From positions 310,001 to 374,000 of the forward strand of contig NZ_CP015963.1 of assembly GCF_001663155.1 (NCBI RefSeq): 64,000 nt of DNA. Direction: 5' to 3'. Made by a program: the position numbers and the translations under genes. Shown here in pieces: positions 17,201 to 25,654 of the stretch. The notes under the pieces are model-generated. The model saw only the letters and a list, made by a program, of their open reading frames with translations. It was not told the origin of the DNA and did not search any database. Position 1 is the first letter of the stretch. Each line of letters starts with the position of its first letter. Origin of the DNA: Altererythrobacter ishigakiensis. GTDB lineage: Bacteria > Pseudomonadota > Alphaproteobacteria > Sphingomonadales > Sphingomonadaceae.

Positions 17201-18938
17201 GCGGCAGCGGATATATGATCTGCCCAGCTCAAGCTGGGATGATTACAATGCCGAGTTGATATCCAAGGGCGGCGGTGTCTATCCGCGCAGCGCAAAGTCG
17301 ATCAAACTATCAAAGCAGGCGCGCGAAGTGCTGGGCATTGAGGAGGACGAACTCGACCCCGATACCCTGATCAGCGCGATCTTGAAAAGCCCGGTTGATC
17401 TGATCTGGTTTGGAGGAATCGGCACCTACATCAAGGCAGAATCAGAGAACAACGCAGTAGTGGGCGATCCAGCAAACGATGCGTTGCGGGTGAATGCGGG
17501 CGATGTCCGCGCAAAAGTTATTGGTGAAGGCGCCAACCTTGGGGTGACGCAGGCAGGGCGCATTGCCTTTGCGCTTTGCGGTGGGCGTATCAACACAGAC
17601 TTCATCGATAATTCCGCCGGCGTCGATTGTTCTGACAATGAAGTGAATATCAAGATTGCACTGGCAGCCGCGCAACAAGGCGGAAAGCTGTCTGCAAAGA
17701 AGCGCAACAAGCTGCTTGAGCAAATGACGGACGAAGTGTCTGACATCGTGCTTGAGGACAACAGGCTTCAGGCACTGGCATTGTCCATCGCTCAAATGGG
17801 AGGCGTCAAGGCAACCGCATCGCATGTTCGGCTGATCGAGAAGCTCGAGGAAATGGATGCGTTGGACCGCAAGACCGAAGGTTTGGCTGACCACGAAACC
17901 TATTCGCGCCGCGCAAGCGAAGGCAAAGGCCTGACCCGGCCAGAGTTGGCTGTGCTGTTGTCTTCAGCCAAGCTGGTTCTGCAAGACGCAATAGAGGCAG
18001 CCGACTGGATCGGCGACAAGGCGCTGGAGCCAATGCTGATCGAAGCCTTCCCGGCAGCGCTGCAAAAGGATTTCCGCAAGCAGATCCTCACCCACCAATT
18101 GCGCGACGAACTGATCGCGACCAAGCTTGCCAACCGCATGATCAACCGCCTGGGCTTGATCCATCCTTTCGAACTGGCCGAAGAGGAAGGTGTAAGTCTG
18201 GCCCAAATCGCCGCAAGCTTCGTTGTCATCGAAGAGCTGCTGGAGATGGACCAGATCTGGCAGGCGATCGAGAGCGGTGATATGCCGGAGACCGCGCGGC
18301 TCAAGCTGCTAGAGCGAACTGCGGCAGCGATGAGTTCGCACATGGCGGATCTCTTGCGCCACGGAGGCACCGGATTCGCTCCGAGTGAGCTGATCAATTC
18401 TCTGACGAAAGGGATCGGTCAGCTGGAAAAGCATTCGGGCGATCTGCTGACGGAAACCGCGCGCGAACGCTCGGCCGAACTTTGCCAGCATTTTGTCGAA
18501 CTGGGTGCGCCAAAAGCCGCCGCTGGCAAAGTTGTGCATCTGTTTGAAGTTGATGGCTCAATCGGGTTGGCTGGGCTGGCCCGCGACAGCGGGATTTCAC
18601 CGGAAGTCCTGACTGAAGCATTCACCCAGCTTGGCTCCAAGCTGGGTCTGGACTGGGCGCAGCAAACCGCAGAGGACATGGCGCCATCGGATCCGTGGGA
18701 ACGCTTGCTGGTCAACGGCCTTGCGCGCGATTTCCAGCATATGCGATTGGATTTCCTGCGTCGCCGCGCAAATCGCAAGTCGGGTCCGGCTGTTGCTGTC
18801 GAGCAATGGCTCAGCAACCATGAGGCGTCGGTGTCGCAGTTCCGCTCCATGATCGGACGCGCTCAATTGCATACGCCGGTCGCCCCGGCCGTTCTGGCGC
18901 AGATTGCCATCCAGGCGCGAAATCTGCTCGAGCGCTAA
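14244..18938 (+). CDS. gdhB: NAD-specific glutamate dehydrogenase, large class
   Basis: 1564 residues, the size of the 180-kDa bacterial NAD-GDH class; deaminates glutamate to 2-oxoglutarate for catabolism. The N-terminal half holds ACT-like regulatory regions (RRFLRIAIINDDMPFLVDSI near residue 75 onward). The catalytic core lies near residues 760-1190 with GPIARGGLRWSDRRDDFRTE, then LMKAQKVKNAVIVPSGAKGG (catalytic Lys) and VVGCGDMSGDVFGNGML for NAD binding. The ribosome site GGGAAAGCAGGA precedes ATG 14244. Followed by a perfect hairpin at 18966-18986. The symbol gdhB is used for this class in some species; others write gdhZ. Confidence 0.95.
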   Translation: MAAKTSASSGGKTAADDMVKNIARHMRESILPGDTPFKPSSLKKAAQFVFDTAREREEKRSALGMVSIAGDRRFLRIAIINDDMPFLVDSIAATISDQGLSIDRLVHPIIPVKRSIAGRLTGLPHGQDAKAAPRESMIYIETERVDARQRRELERRLRTTLGDVRGAVEDWPRLQAVMAEDAERLGNDENVALLEWFNSGMLTQLGHLTRKRDGSHANMLGICRKSARQLLADSSYERAFKWFEDEGAAGRPCDILIVKANRVANVHRRVPLDLFMVPVREDGKLTAISIHAGVWTSAALASPPHKVPCLRRSMSEISARLGFHPGGHADKALVHAFTALPHDLLIGFESADSERVATTMMSLVDRPRPRLALVQAPLERHVFAFVWFPRDLHSTKVREQIQSMLTEIDGTEMLDWSLDIEGGNLAMLRFVLDIRDAKSTLDEGALETRLQDMLRGWNEAVERHLAESEDASRAAAIASRYAPAFPVGYRNHYGAREAATDIQRLRKIGASDSRQRDARLCRLPDDASDRLRLKVYQEEGALPLSDAVPALENFGFRVLTEMPTSLEGGELGTIHDFTLALKDGGETEGLLDRAEIIEDAIAGVLSGENEDDPFNRLVIETGLFANEANWLRAFYRYLRQAGMSFTIYTVVDALTRAAQVTRDIIGLFRALNDPKFGNGRDDAAKQARDSIRRGLSKVSAINDDRLLRLYVALVEAILRTNAFASASDEALAFKIDSSLVPNLPKPVPWREIFVYSRRVEGIHLRAGPIARGGLRWSDRRDDFRTEILGLMKAQKVKNAVIVPSGAKGGFYPKQLPSPQKDREAWAAEGQASYEIFIRTLLSITDNLSGGKVAHPDNVRILDGKDPYFVVAADKGTARFSDIANGIAESRDFWLGDAFASGGSNGYDHKAMGITAKGAWVSVQRHFLEMGTDVQKDPVRVVGCGDMSGDVFGNGMLLSKAIKLVAAFDHRHIFIDPDPDPSKSWKERQRIYDLPSSSWDDYNAELISKGGGVYPRSAKSIKLSKQAREVLGIEEDELDPDTLISAILKSPVDLIWFGGIGTYIKAESENNAVVGDPANDALRVNAGDVRAKVIGEGANLGVTQAGRIAFALCGGRINTDFIDNSAGVDCSDNEVNIKIALAAAQQGGKLSAKKRNKLLEQMTDEVSDIVLEDNRLQALALSIAQMGGVKATASHVRLIEKLEEMDALDRKTEGLADHETYSRRASEGKGLTRPELAVLLSSAKLVLQDAIEAADWIGDKALEPMLIEAFPAALQKDFRKQILTHQLRDELIATKLANRMINRLGLIHPFELAEEEGVSLAQIAASFVVIEELLEMDQIWQAIESGDMPETARLKLLERTAAAMSSHMADLLRHGGTGFAPSELINSLTKGIGQLEKHSGDLLTETARERSAELCQHFVELGAPKAAAGKVVHLFEVDGSIGLAGLARDSGISPEVLTEAFTQLGSKLGLDWAQQTAEDMAPSDPWERLLVNGLARDFQHMRLDFLRRRANRKSGPAVAVEQWLSNHEASVSQFRSMIGRAQLHTPVAPAVLAQIAIQARNLLER

Positions 18939-18965
18939 GGCGCCGCCGGCACACCGGCACTTGAC

Positions 18966-18986
18966 CTTGCCGCGTTTTGCGGCAAG
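18966..18986 (+). terminator. Hairpin after NAD-GDH
   Basis: CTTGCCGC and GCGGCAAG form a perfect 8 bp stem with loop GTTTT, 27 bp after the gdh stop. No U-tract follows (CCCTGCG), and the next gene starts 11 bp later, so it may be a partial terminator or processing site, or may affect initiation of the reductase gene. Confidence 0.45.
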
Positions 18987-18997
18987 CCCTGCGCCTT

Positions 18998-20227
18998 ATG
19001 GATAGTGCAGACATTGTCATTGTGGGAACGGGTCATGGCGGGGCGCAAGCAGCAATTGCTTTGCGACAGCAAGGACACGAGGATTCAATCCTGATGTTGG
19101 GGCGCGATGCCTATCCGCCTTATGAGCGGCCGCCGCTGTCGAAGGAATATCTAGCGGGCGACAAGCCGTTTGAGCGGATCATGATCAGGCCTGAAAAGTT
19201 CTGGTCAGGCAAGGGTATTGAAATCCGCTTGGGCGCAATGGTCAGTGACATTGACTGGATGGCGCACGAGGTGGTTCTGAGCGATGGCGCACGAATCGGT
19301 TATCGCAAGCTGATCTGGGCGGGCGGGGGCGATCCGCGCAGGCTCTCATGCCCCGGTGCGAACCTCAAAGGGGTGCACGCCGTGCGCGACCGGCGCGATG
19401 TTGATATGATCATGGCGCAGCTTGAATCTGGCGCGCGACGTTTCGTCGTGATCGGCGGTGGCTATATCGGGCTGGAGGCAGCCGCCGTGCTGCGCAAGCT
19501 CGATTGTGAGGTAACACTGCTGGAGGCACTACCGCGAGTATTGGCACGTGTCGCCGGCGAAGAACTTTCACGATTCATAGAGTCAGAGCACCGCGCACAC
19601 GGCGTGGATGTGCGGCTGGAAACAGCGGTTGAAGCCATCGAAGGCGAAGACAGTCAGGTCACGGGTGTCAAGCTGGCCGATGGTGAAGTCATCCCCTGTG
19701 ACGCCGTGATCGTTGGAATCGGGATCGTGCCAGCTGTCGGCCCGCTGATCGCGGCGGGCGCTGCAGGATCAAACGGAGTTGACGTGGATGAATTCTGCCG
19801 CACCACGCTCGACGACATCTATGCAATCGGTGACTGTGCCGCGCATGCGAACCCCTATGCTGGTCAGGCGATCATCCGGCTGGAGTCGGTCCAGAACGCC
19901 AATGACATGGCGAACACAGCCGCGCGCGCAATCATGGGTGACAAGCAGCCGTATCACGCGCTGCCGTGGTTCTGGTCCAACCAGTATGATTTGAAGTTGC
20001 AGACCGCCGGTCTGTCAATCGACTATGACCAGACGATGGTTCGCGGTGATCCAGCAGAGCGCAAGTTCAGTATCGTATACCTCAAGGAAGGCAGGCCGAT
20101 TGCATTCGACTGCGTCAACAACACCAAGGATTATGTTCAAGGGCGTAAGCTGCTTGAAAATCAGGTAGATGACGTTGATCTGGATTTGCTCGCCGATCCG
20201 GAAGTGCCGCTCAAGGAACTGCTCTGA
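18998..20227 (+). CDS. Ferredoxin reductase of the P450/dioxygenase type
   Basis: 409 residues from ATG 18998; a TTG 21 bp earlier lies inside a hairpin and is less likely. FAD-dependent NAD(P)H:ferredoxin reductase of the rhodocoxin/putidaredoxin-reductase family: FAD-binding [13 protein letters not shown] at residues 7-19, [13 protein letters not shown]-binding [13 protein letters not shown] near residue 150, and [12 protein letters not shown] near residue 275. It could reduce the ferredoxin that feeds the CYP153 P450 encoded 3.5 kb downstream on the same strand. No ferredoxin gene was found in the window, so that link is inference. The 3' end overlaps queG (convergent) by 17 bp. Confidence 0.88.
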   Translation: MDSADIVIVGTGHGGAQAAIALRQQGHEDSILMLGRDAYPPYERPPLSKEYLAGDKPFERIMIRPEKFWSGKGIEIRLGAMVSDIDWMAHEVVLSDGARIGYRKLIWAGGGDPRRLSCPGANLKGVHAVRDRRDVDMIMAQLESGARRFVVIGGGYIGLEAAAVLRKLDCEVTLLEALPRVLARVAGEELSRFIESEHRAHGVDVRLETAVEAIEGEDSQVTGVKLADGEVIPCDAVIVGIGIVPAVGPLIAAGAAGSNGVDVDEFCRTTLDDIYAIGDCAAHANPYAGQAIIRLESVQNANDMANTAARAIMGDKQPYHALPWFWSNQYDLKLQTAGLSIDYDQTMVRGDPAERKFSIVYLKEGRPIAFDCVNNTKDYVQGRKLLENQVDDVDLDLLADPEVPLKELL

Positions 20228-21272
20228 GCTTGGTGATCGCCCAGCGGGCTGCATCGGCAACCGCCGGATTCGGGTCATTTTGTAACGCCTCTGCATGCGC
20301 CAGCAATGTAGCATCGCCACTGTTTCCCGCCGCATAGAGGCAGTTGCGGATGAACCTGTCGCGCCCGATCCGCTTGATTGGAGAGCCTGAGAACAGTTGG
20401 CGAAAGCCAGCGTCGTTCAAGTCCAGCAGCTCATTCAGGCGGGGGGCCACAAGTTCCGCGCGGGGAAGAAAATCCCGATTTGACGCCGCAGTTTCTGCAA
20501 ACTTGTTCCACGGGCAAACGGCCAGACAGTCATCGCAGCCATAAATCCGGTTGCCCAATGCCTCACGAAACTCCTCCGCAATCGGGCCTTTGTGCTCAAT
20601 CGTAAGATACGAAATGCAACGCCGGGCATCCAGTTGATACGGCGCCGGGAAAGCGTCAGTTGGACACGCCACCTGACAGGCTTTGCATGATCCACAACGA
20701 TCCGAATGTGGATTATCCGGCTTCAGCTCAAGCGTTGTGTAGATCGCGCCCAGAAACAACCAATTGCCATGCGAACAACTGACCAGGTTGGTGTGCTTGC
20801 CTTGCCAGCCGATTCCAGCTGCTTCGCCCAGCGGCTTTTCCATCACCGGCGCGGTATCTACAAAGACCTTTAGCTCGTTATCAGGCTCGTGCTCGACCAT
20901 CCAGCGCGCCAATGCTTTGAGCTTCTTCTTGACCGTATCGTGATAATCCTTGCCGCGTGCATAGACGGAGATGCGCGCCTTTTCCGGATGCGCCTCAAGA
21001 GCCAGCGGGTCATCGGCAGGGGCATAGCTCATGCCCAGCGCGATGACGCTTTTTGCCTCCGGCCACAACGATTGCGGCCCGTGCCTTACATCGGCGCGCG
21101 TTTCCATCCACTCCATCGAAGCGTGATGTCCGGCACCAAGCCATTGATGCAGCCGCTTTGCGCGTAGCGGATCGTCCGTCGCATCAGTCACGCCGAACGC
21201 GGCAAAGCCCAGACGCTCCGCTTCAGCCGCAATGCGTGCCTTCAGGTCCGATTTTGAAGCGGCGTTAACCAC
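20211..21272 (-). CDS. queG: Epoxyqueuosine reductase
   Basis: 353 residues. Last step of queuosine synthesis: reduces epoxyqueuosine in tRNA with cobalamin and two [4Fe-4S] clusters. The cluster ligands are visible as [16 protein letters not shown] and, further on, [15 protein letters not shown]-terminal HEAT-like region ([20 protein letters not shown]) is as expected. Start is GTG 21272 ([20 protein letters not shown]), with GGGAGCAA upstream. Its end overlaps the reductase gene end by 17 bp. Confidence 0.95.
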   Translation of the reverse strand: MVNAASKSDLKARIAAEAERLGFAAFGVTDATDDPLRAKRLHQWLGAGHHASMEWMETRADVRHGPQSLWPEAKSVIALGMSYAPADDPLALEAHPEKARISVYARGKDYHDTVKKKLKALARWMVEHEPDNELKVFVDTAPVMEKPLGEAAGIGWQGKHTNLVSCSHGNWLFLGAIYTTLELKPDNPHSDRCGSCKACQVACPTDAFPAPYQLDARRCISYLTIEHKGPIAEEFREALGNRIYGCDDCLAVCPWNKFAETAASNRDFLPRAELVAPRLNELLDLNDAGFRQLFSGSPIKRIGRDRFIRNCLYAAGNSGDATLLAHAEALQNDPNPAVADAARWAITKLRAVP

Positions 21273-21317
21273 GCTTGGGGTTGCTCCCGTTTAGCCCTGA
21301 CGGTTAACAGGGCAGCC

Positions 21318-22316
21318 ATGGACATGTCGGTAAGCGATCACGCCCCTGCGGGCAATGCAGCTCACGCCGGTGCTGACGCGCCTCTTGCGATTGAAGCGCG
21401 CGGGCTGGTCAAACGGTTTGACGGCACGACCGCCGTTGACGGGGTCGATATCTCGATCCCACAAGGCGCGATCTACGGCATTTTAGGGCCCAATGGCGCG
21501 GGCAAGACCACAACTTTGCGCATGCTTTTGGGAATCATCGACCCAGACGAAGGCATTCGGCGTGTGTTCGGTCATGATCACCCGCACGATATCGGACGAC
21601 TGATTGGCTATTTACCCGAAGAGCGCGGGCTGTACCCTGCCATGAAGGCTGTCGAAGCCATCGCTTTCATGGGCGCATTGCGCGGCTTGCCGTTAGCCGA
21701 AGGACGCGCCCGAGGGCGCGAACTGCTCGAGCGGCATGATCTGGGCCATGCTGCTGACCGCCAGATCCGTCAGCTTTCAAAAGGCATGGCGCAGACTGTG
21801 CAATTGCTCGGCACGCTGGTGCATCAACCTCGCCTGGTAGTGCTGGACGAACCATTCAGCGGGCTCGATGCGATCAATCAGGGCAAGCTGGAGCGAATGA
21901 TCCGCGAGCTGGCAGACAATGGCGTAACGGTCATTTTCTCGACTCACGTCATCCACCATGCAGAGCGGCTTTGCGAAGGTGTGGCCATCATTGCGGGCGG
22001 GAAGGTTCCCTATGCCGGCAGCGTGGAAGCGGCGCGTGACCGGATTCCTGCGCAGGTCCGGCTTGAGACGCATCAACGCGAAGGGGCGTGGACCGCTGCC
22101 TTGCCACCAGACACCCGACGCGAAGGTGACTTCTTCCACTTTCCGCTCCCCGAAACCGGGATTGAGCCCTTGCTCAAACAGTTGATCGAAGGCGAAGCGG
22201 GCATTGAATCTTTGTCTATCGAGCGGGCCGGCTTGCATGATGCCTTTGTGTCGATCGCAGGTGAAGCCGCCGCGCGAGCTATGGACGAGGAAAAGGCGCA
22301 GGAGGGCAGGCAATGA
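21318..22316 (+). CDS. ABC transporter ATP-binding subunit, NatA-like
   Basis: 332 residues. Walker A GPNGAGKTT (57-65), signature LSKGMAQTVQL, Walker B LVVLDEPFSGLD, and switch His in FSTHVIHHAERL. The C-terminal 90 residues are the DUF4162-type extension common in NatA/drug-exporter ATPases. Pairs with the permease that follows (ATGA overlap), giving an ABC-2 exporter; sodium, drugs or lipids are possible substrates. Divergent from queG over 45 bp, which contain a GCCCTG/CAGGGC inverted repeat (21294-21313). Confidence 0.93.
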   Translation: MDMSVSDHAPAGNAAHAGADAPLAIEARGLVKRFDGTTAVDGVDISIPQGAIYGILGPNGAGKTTTLRMLLGIIDPDEGIRRVFGHDHPHDIGRLIGYLPEERGLYPAMKAVEAIAFMGALRGLPLAEGRARGRELLERHDLGHAADRQIRQLSKGMAQTVQLLGTLVHQPRLVVLDEPFSGLDAINQGKLERMIRELADNGVTVIFSTHVIHHAERLCEGVAIIAGGKVPYAGSVEAARDRIPAQVRLETHQREGAWTAALPPDTRREGDFFHFPLPETGIEPLLKQLIEGEAGIESLSIERAGLHDAFVSIAGEAAARAMDEEKAQEGRQ

Positions 22317-23602
22317 GCAAAGCAGCTCCCCCTCCCATCACCTCTCACCAGAATTCGCGACTCTCGACAGTACAGGCGGCTTTCGTGGTCGCCCGACGCG
22401 ACTTTGTAGCAATTCTGTTCAGCCGAAGCTTCCTGTTCTTCCTTCTGGGGCCGATTTTCCCGTTGATCATCGGGTTGGCATCCGGCGGGCTTGGCGCGGC
22501 AGCTGCAGAGCAATCGAATCAAGCCCGGATCGCGATGCAAATGCCTCGCGAGGATATGGACGCAATCCGCGCCGCGCATAGGCAGATCGAAGACGAACTG
22601 GGACCGGCGCGAATCCCGCATTTCTACTTTTTTGATCGGGCCGAAGGCTACAAGGAACTCGATCCGCAAGAAATGCTGGCAGACAACACGGGGCGCTATG
22701 GCGCGGTGCTGATGGGCACACTGGATTCGCCCAAGCTCGTTGCGCCGCGCGAACAGATGAACGCCTGGCGCGGCTTTGTGGCAATGCATTTGGCGATTGC
22801 GCAAGGTAAGCAGGAAATCTCCTATCCTGCGCTTGAGACCGAGATTTCTCAGGTTAGCGGCACCAAGGTCAGAGACGAGCGGCAGGACACTGCGCAGCTT
22901 TCGATGACGCTGCTGTTTCTCCTGATGATGCTGCTTGCAGGTATGGTGCTTTCAAATCTGGTGGAAGAAAAGGCCAACAAGATCATCGAAATTCTGGCTG
23001 CAGCGCTGCCTATGGACGCAGTTTTCCTGGGCAAGCTGTTCGCGATGCTGGCCGTTTCATTAGTCGGAATAATGGTGTGGTTCAGCGCGATTGCCGTTTT
23101 CATCGGGATTGCCGGGGACGTGGGCGATGTGCAGGCAACGATTACCGGCATGCCTACGCCTGCGATTGGATGGCCGTTGTTCACGCTGATGTTCGTGATC
23201 AATTTTTCAATGGGTTATCTGCTGATAGGCTCGATCTTCCTTGCGATTGGAGCGCTCGCCAGCACAGTGCGCGAAGTGCAGACGTTGTCCATGCCGGTTA
23301 CCATGCTGCAGCTGTTCATTTTCTTCTTCTGCATGTTCACACTGTTCAGTGGCACCGTATGGCTAGAACTGGCCGCAATCCTCTTCCCGCTAAGTTCACC
23401 CTTCGCGATGACAGCACGCGCTGCTCAATATCCCGAGATTCTGCCGCTGATCGGCGCGTTGGCGTATCAGGCAATGTGGGTCGCGATATTCGTCCGCCTT
23501 GGCGCAAAGCTCTTCCGCAAACGGGTGATGAAGTCAGGTGGGGGCGGGCCCAAACGCGGCATTGGAGAGCGGCTTAAACTGCGTTTTGCCCGGCAGAACT
23601 GA
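22313..23602 (+). CDS. ABC-2 family exporter permease, NatB-like
   Basis: 429 residues. One N-terminal membrane span (SFLFFLLGPIFPLIIGLASG), a long extracytoplasmic loop (about 60-200), then five spans in the C-terminal half, the usual ABC-2/NatB shape. EEKANKIIEILAAALP between spans is a family hallmark. Start overlaps the ATPase gene by 4 bp. The stop is followed by 120 bp of regulatory sequence for CYP153. Confidence 0.92.
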   Translation: MSKAAPPPITSHQNSRLSTVQAAFVVARRDFVAILFSRSFLFFLLGPIFPLIIGLASGGLGAAAAEQSNQARIAMQMPREDMDAIRAAHRQIEDELGPARIPHFYFFDRAEGYKELDPQEMLADNTGRYGAVLMGTLDSPKLVAPREQMNAWRGFVAMHLAIAQGKQEISYPALETEISQVSGTKVRDERQDTAQLSMTLLFLLMMLLAGMVLSNLVEEKANKIIEILAAALPMDAVFLGKLFAMLAVSLVGIMVWFSAIAVFIGIAGDVGDVQATITGMPTPAIGWPLFTLMFVINFSMGYLLIGSIFLAIGALASTVREVQTLSMPVTMLQLFIFFFCMFTLFSGTVWLELAAILFPLSSPFAMTARAAQYPEILPLIGALAYQAMWVAIFVRLGAKLFRKRVMKSGGGGPKRGIGERLKLRFARQN

Positions 23603-23641
23603 CACCCGAACGGCGAGAGTAGGTCGCAAATCGCAACTGAC

Positions 23642-23661
23642 TATTGACAACGCTGTCAATA
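23642..23661. promoter_or_regulatory. Perfect palindromic operator upstream of CYP153
   Basis: TATTGACA (23642-23649), spacer ACGC, TGTCAATA (23654-23661): an uninterrupted 8 bp inverted repeat, 62 bp before the P450 start codon. Sites of the TTGACA-N4-TGTCAA type are typical TetR-family operators. No TetR gene lies nearby, so the regulator is unknown. The left arm could also be a -35 box. Confidence 0.6.
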
Positions 23662-23722
23662 AGAGCAGGATGAAAAAAGAAACGACGGGCGGCTCGACGA
23701 GTCGCCTGCGCAGGAGAGAAAA

Positions 23723-25063
23723 ATGGCTACAATTGCTCCGCAGCGCCCCGAAGTGCGCAGATCCCCATCCGCTTACGAAGCGCTGAAACAGCATTTCGCG
23801 GAGCATCCCGAGGACGCGTTGGAGCACACCCATAAATGGGATGTAAGCCGGAGCGACATCTACGTTGAGAACAGATGGCAGCCAATCTTCAAGGAAATGC
23901 GGGATGCGGGCCCACTCCACTATATTCCCGATAGTCCGTTCGGGCCCTATTGGGCAGTAGTCGGCCACAAGGCGATTCAGCATATCGAAGCGTTGCCAGA
24001 AACATTCTCTTCCAGTTGGGAATACGGCGGGATCACGATTCTAGAGCGGTTGAGCGATGAAGAAATGGCCGCCCGCGGCATCGAAGAGCGTCGTGAGTTG
24101 CCTATGTTCATCGCCATGGACCGGCCGCAGCACACCGGTCAACGCCGCACTGTCGCCCCCAAGTTTACACCCAGCGGCATGGCCGAGATGGAAGGCGAGA
24201 TTCGTCAGCGGACCGGCGAACTGCTCGACTCTTTGCCTCGCGGTGAGGTTTTCGACTGGGTCGACAAGGTCTCGATCGAGTTGACGACTGGGATGCTGGC
24301 GATCCTGTTCGGCTTCCCCTGGGAAGACCGCCGCCTACTGACATTCTGGTCTGACTGGTCAGGTGATACAGAGCTTGCGACGGTGCGCGAGCTGGATGAA
24401 ATCCGCTGGGAAATTCTCAACGAAATGGGCGCCTATTTCCAGTCGCTGTGGATCGAGCGGACCCACGACAAGGAACCCGGCGACGATCTGATTTCGATGA
24501 TGATTCATTCGGACGCGATGAATCAGATGAGCCCGCAGGAATTCATGGGCAATTTGATACTGTTGATCGTCGGCGGCAATGACACGACCCGCAATTCGAT
24601 GAGCGGCATCATTTACCAGCTCGACAAGAATCCGGACCAGCGCAAACTTTACGAGCAGAAGCCTGAGTTGATTCCCAATGCCGTTCAGGAAATCCTGCGC
24701 ATGCAGACACCACTGGCACATATGCGGCGCACTTGCACCGAAGACACCGAGGTCTTTGGTCAGCAGATCAAGAAAGGCGACAAGGTTGTCCTATGGTATC
24801 TGTCGGCCAACCGCGACGAAGAAGTATTCGACAACCCTGACAAGCTGGACATTGAGCGTGAGAATGCGCGCCGCCATATCGCGTTTGGTTATGGCATTCA
24901 CCGCTGCGTCGGCGCGCGGCTGGCAGAGTTGCAATTGCGGGTTTTGCTGGAAGAAATGCACAAACGCCGGATGCGCGTTCATGTCGCAGGCGACATTGAG
25001 CGAGTGCGCGCCAATTTCGTGCACGGCTTCCGCAAGCTGGAAGTCGAAATCACTCAGTTTTGA
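23723..25063 (+). CDS. Cytochrome P450, CYP153 family (alkane terminal hydroxylase)
   Basis: 446 residues. Heme ligand Cys395 in FGYGIHRCVGARLAE; I-helix GGNDTTRNSM; ExxR in the K-helix (QEILRMQ preceding the MRRTC region). The segment FIAMDRPQHTGQRRTVAPKF is characteristic of CYP153 enzymes, soluble class I P450s that hydroxylate n-alkanes and fatty acids at the terminal carbon (family knowledge). Strong ribosome site AGGAGAGAA just before ATG 23723. Class I P450s need a ferredoxin and reductase; a reductase lies at 18998-20227, but no ferredoxin gene is adjacent, unlike many CYP153 operons. Confidence 0.92.
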   Translation: MATIAPQRPEVRRSPSAYEALKQHFAEHPEDALEHTHKWDVSRSDIYVENRWQPIFKEMRDAGPLHYIPDSPFGPYWAVVGHKAIQHIEALPETFSSSWEYGGITILERLSDEEMAARGIEERRELPMFIAMDRPQHTGQRRTVAPKFTPSGMAEMEGEIRQRTGELLDSLPRGEVFDWVDKVSIELTTGMLAILFGFPWEDRRLLTFWSDWSGDTELATVRELDEIRWEILNEMGAYFQSLWIERTHDKEPGDDLISMMIHSDAMNQMSPQEFMGNLILLIVGGNDTTRNSMSGIIYQLDKNPDQRKLYEQKPELIPNAVQEILRMQTPLAHMRRTCTEDTEVFGQQIKKGDKVVLWYLSANRDEEVFDNPDKLDIERENARRHIAFGYGIHRCVGARLAELQLRVLLEEMHKRRMRVHVAGDIERVRANFVHGFRKLEVEITQF

Positions 25064-25144
25064 TCGGTGCATATCGGCCGAGACTGAAACCAAACCGCTT
25101 GTCCTGCCGTATATACCTACATGAGCAGACAAGATGGGACTGAG

Positions 25145-25642
25145 ATGAAGCTGAAATCCAACGCAGATCGCCGCCGTGTTCTGATCGGACTGAGCGCCGG
25201 TGCCGCTGTGCCGGTGCTGGCCGCTTGTGGCACGTCGCCAGCGCAGGCGAAAGATTTCCCGTTTCAGCTCAGCGAAGCCGAGTGGCGGCGTCGATTGACC
25301 AAGGACGAATTCTATATTCTGCGCGAGGCCGGTACCGAACGCAGCTTCACATCGCCACTGAACGACGAAAAGCGTGATGGTACCTATCACTGCGCTGGCT
25401 GCGACAATCTGATTTATTCATCCGAGACCAAATACGAAAGCGGTACTGGCTGGCCTGCATTCTATCGAGCCGAGCCAAATGCGGTCGGAACATCGGTCGA
25501 CTACAAGCTCGGATTTCCGCGAACTGAAGTGCACTGTGCCGATTGCGGCGGTCATCTGGGCCATATTTTTGGAGATGGGCCGCCGCCTACTGGCAAACGT
25601 CACTGCATCAATGGTATCGCGATGGACTTCAAGCCGGCCTAA
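25145..25642 (+). CDS. msrB: Peptide methionine-R-sulfoxide reductase, exported
   Basis: 165 residues from ATG 25145; an in-frame ATG at 25121 would add eight residues. The N-terminus has a twin-arginine-like signal (DRRRVLIGLSAGAA) followed by LAACGT, a lipobox, so it is likely a periplasmic lipoprotein. Zinc ligands are CAGC and CADC, and the catalytic Cys is in GKRHCINGIAMDF near the C-terminus. Repairs oxidised methionine in envelope proteins. A second exported methionine sulfoxide reductase, msrA, lies at 42410-43096. Confidence 0.93.
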   Translation: MKLKSNADRRRVLIGLSAGAAVPVLAACGTSPAQAKDFPFQLSEAEWRRRLTKDEFYILREAGTERSFTSPLNDEKRDGTYHCAGCDNLIYSSETKYESGTGWPAFYRAEPNAVGTSVDYKLGFPRTEVHCADCGGHLGHIFGDGPPPTGKRHCINGIAMDFKPA

Positions 25643-25654
25643 TCGCGCAGCCAC

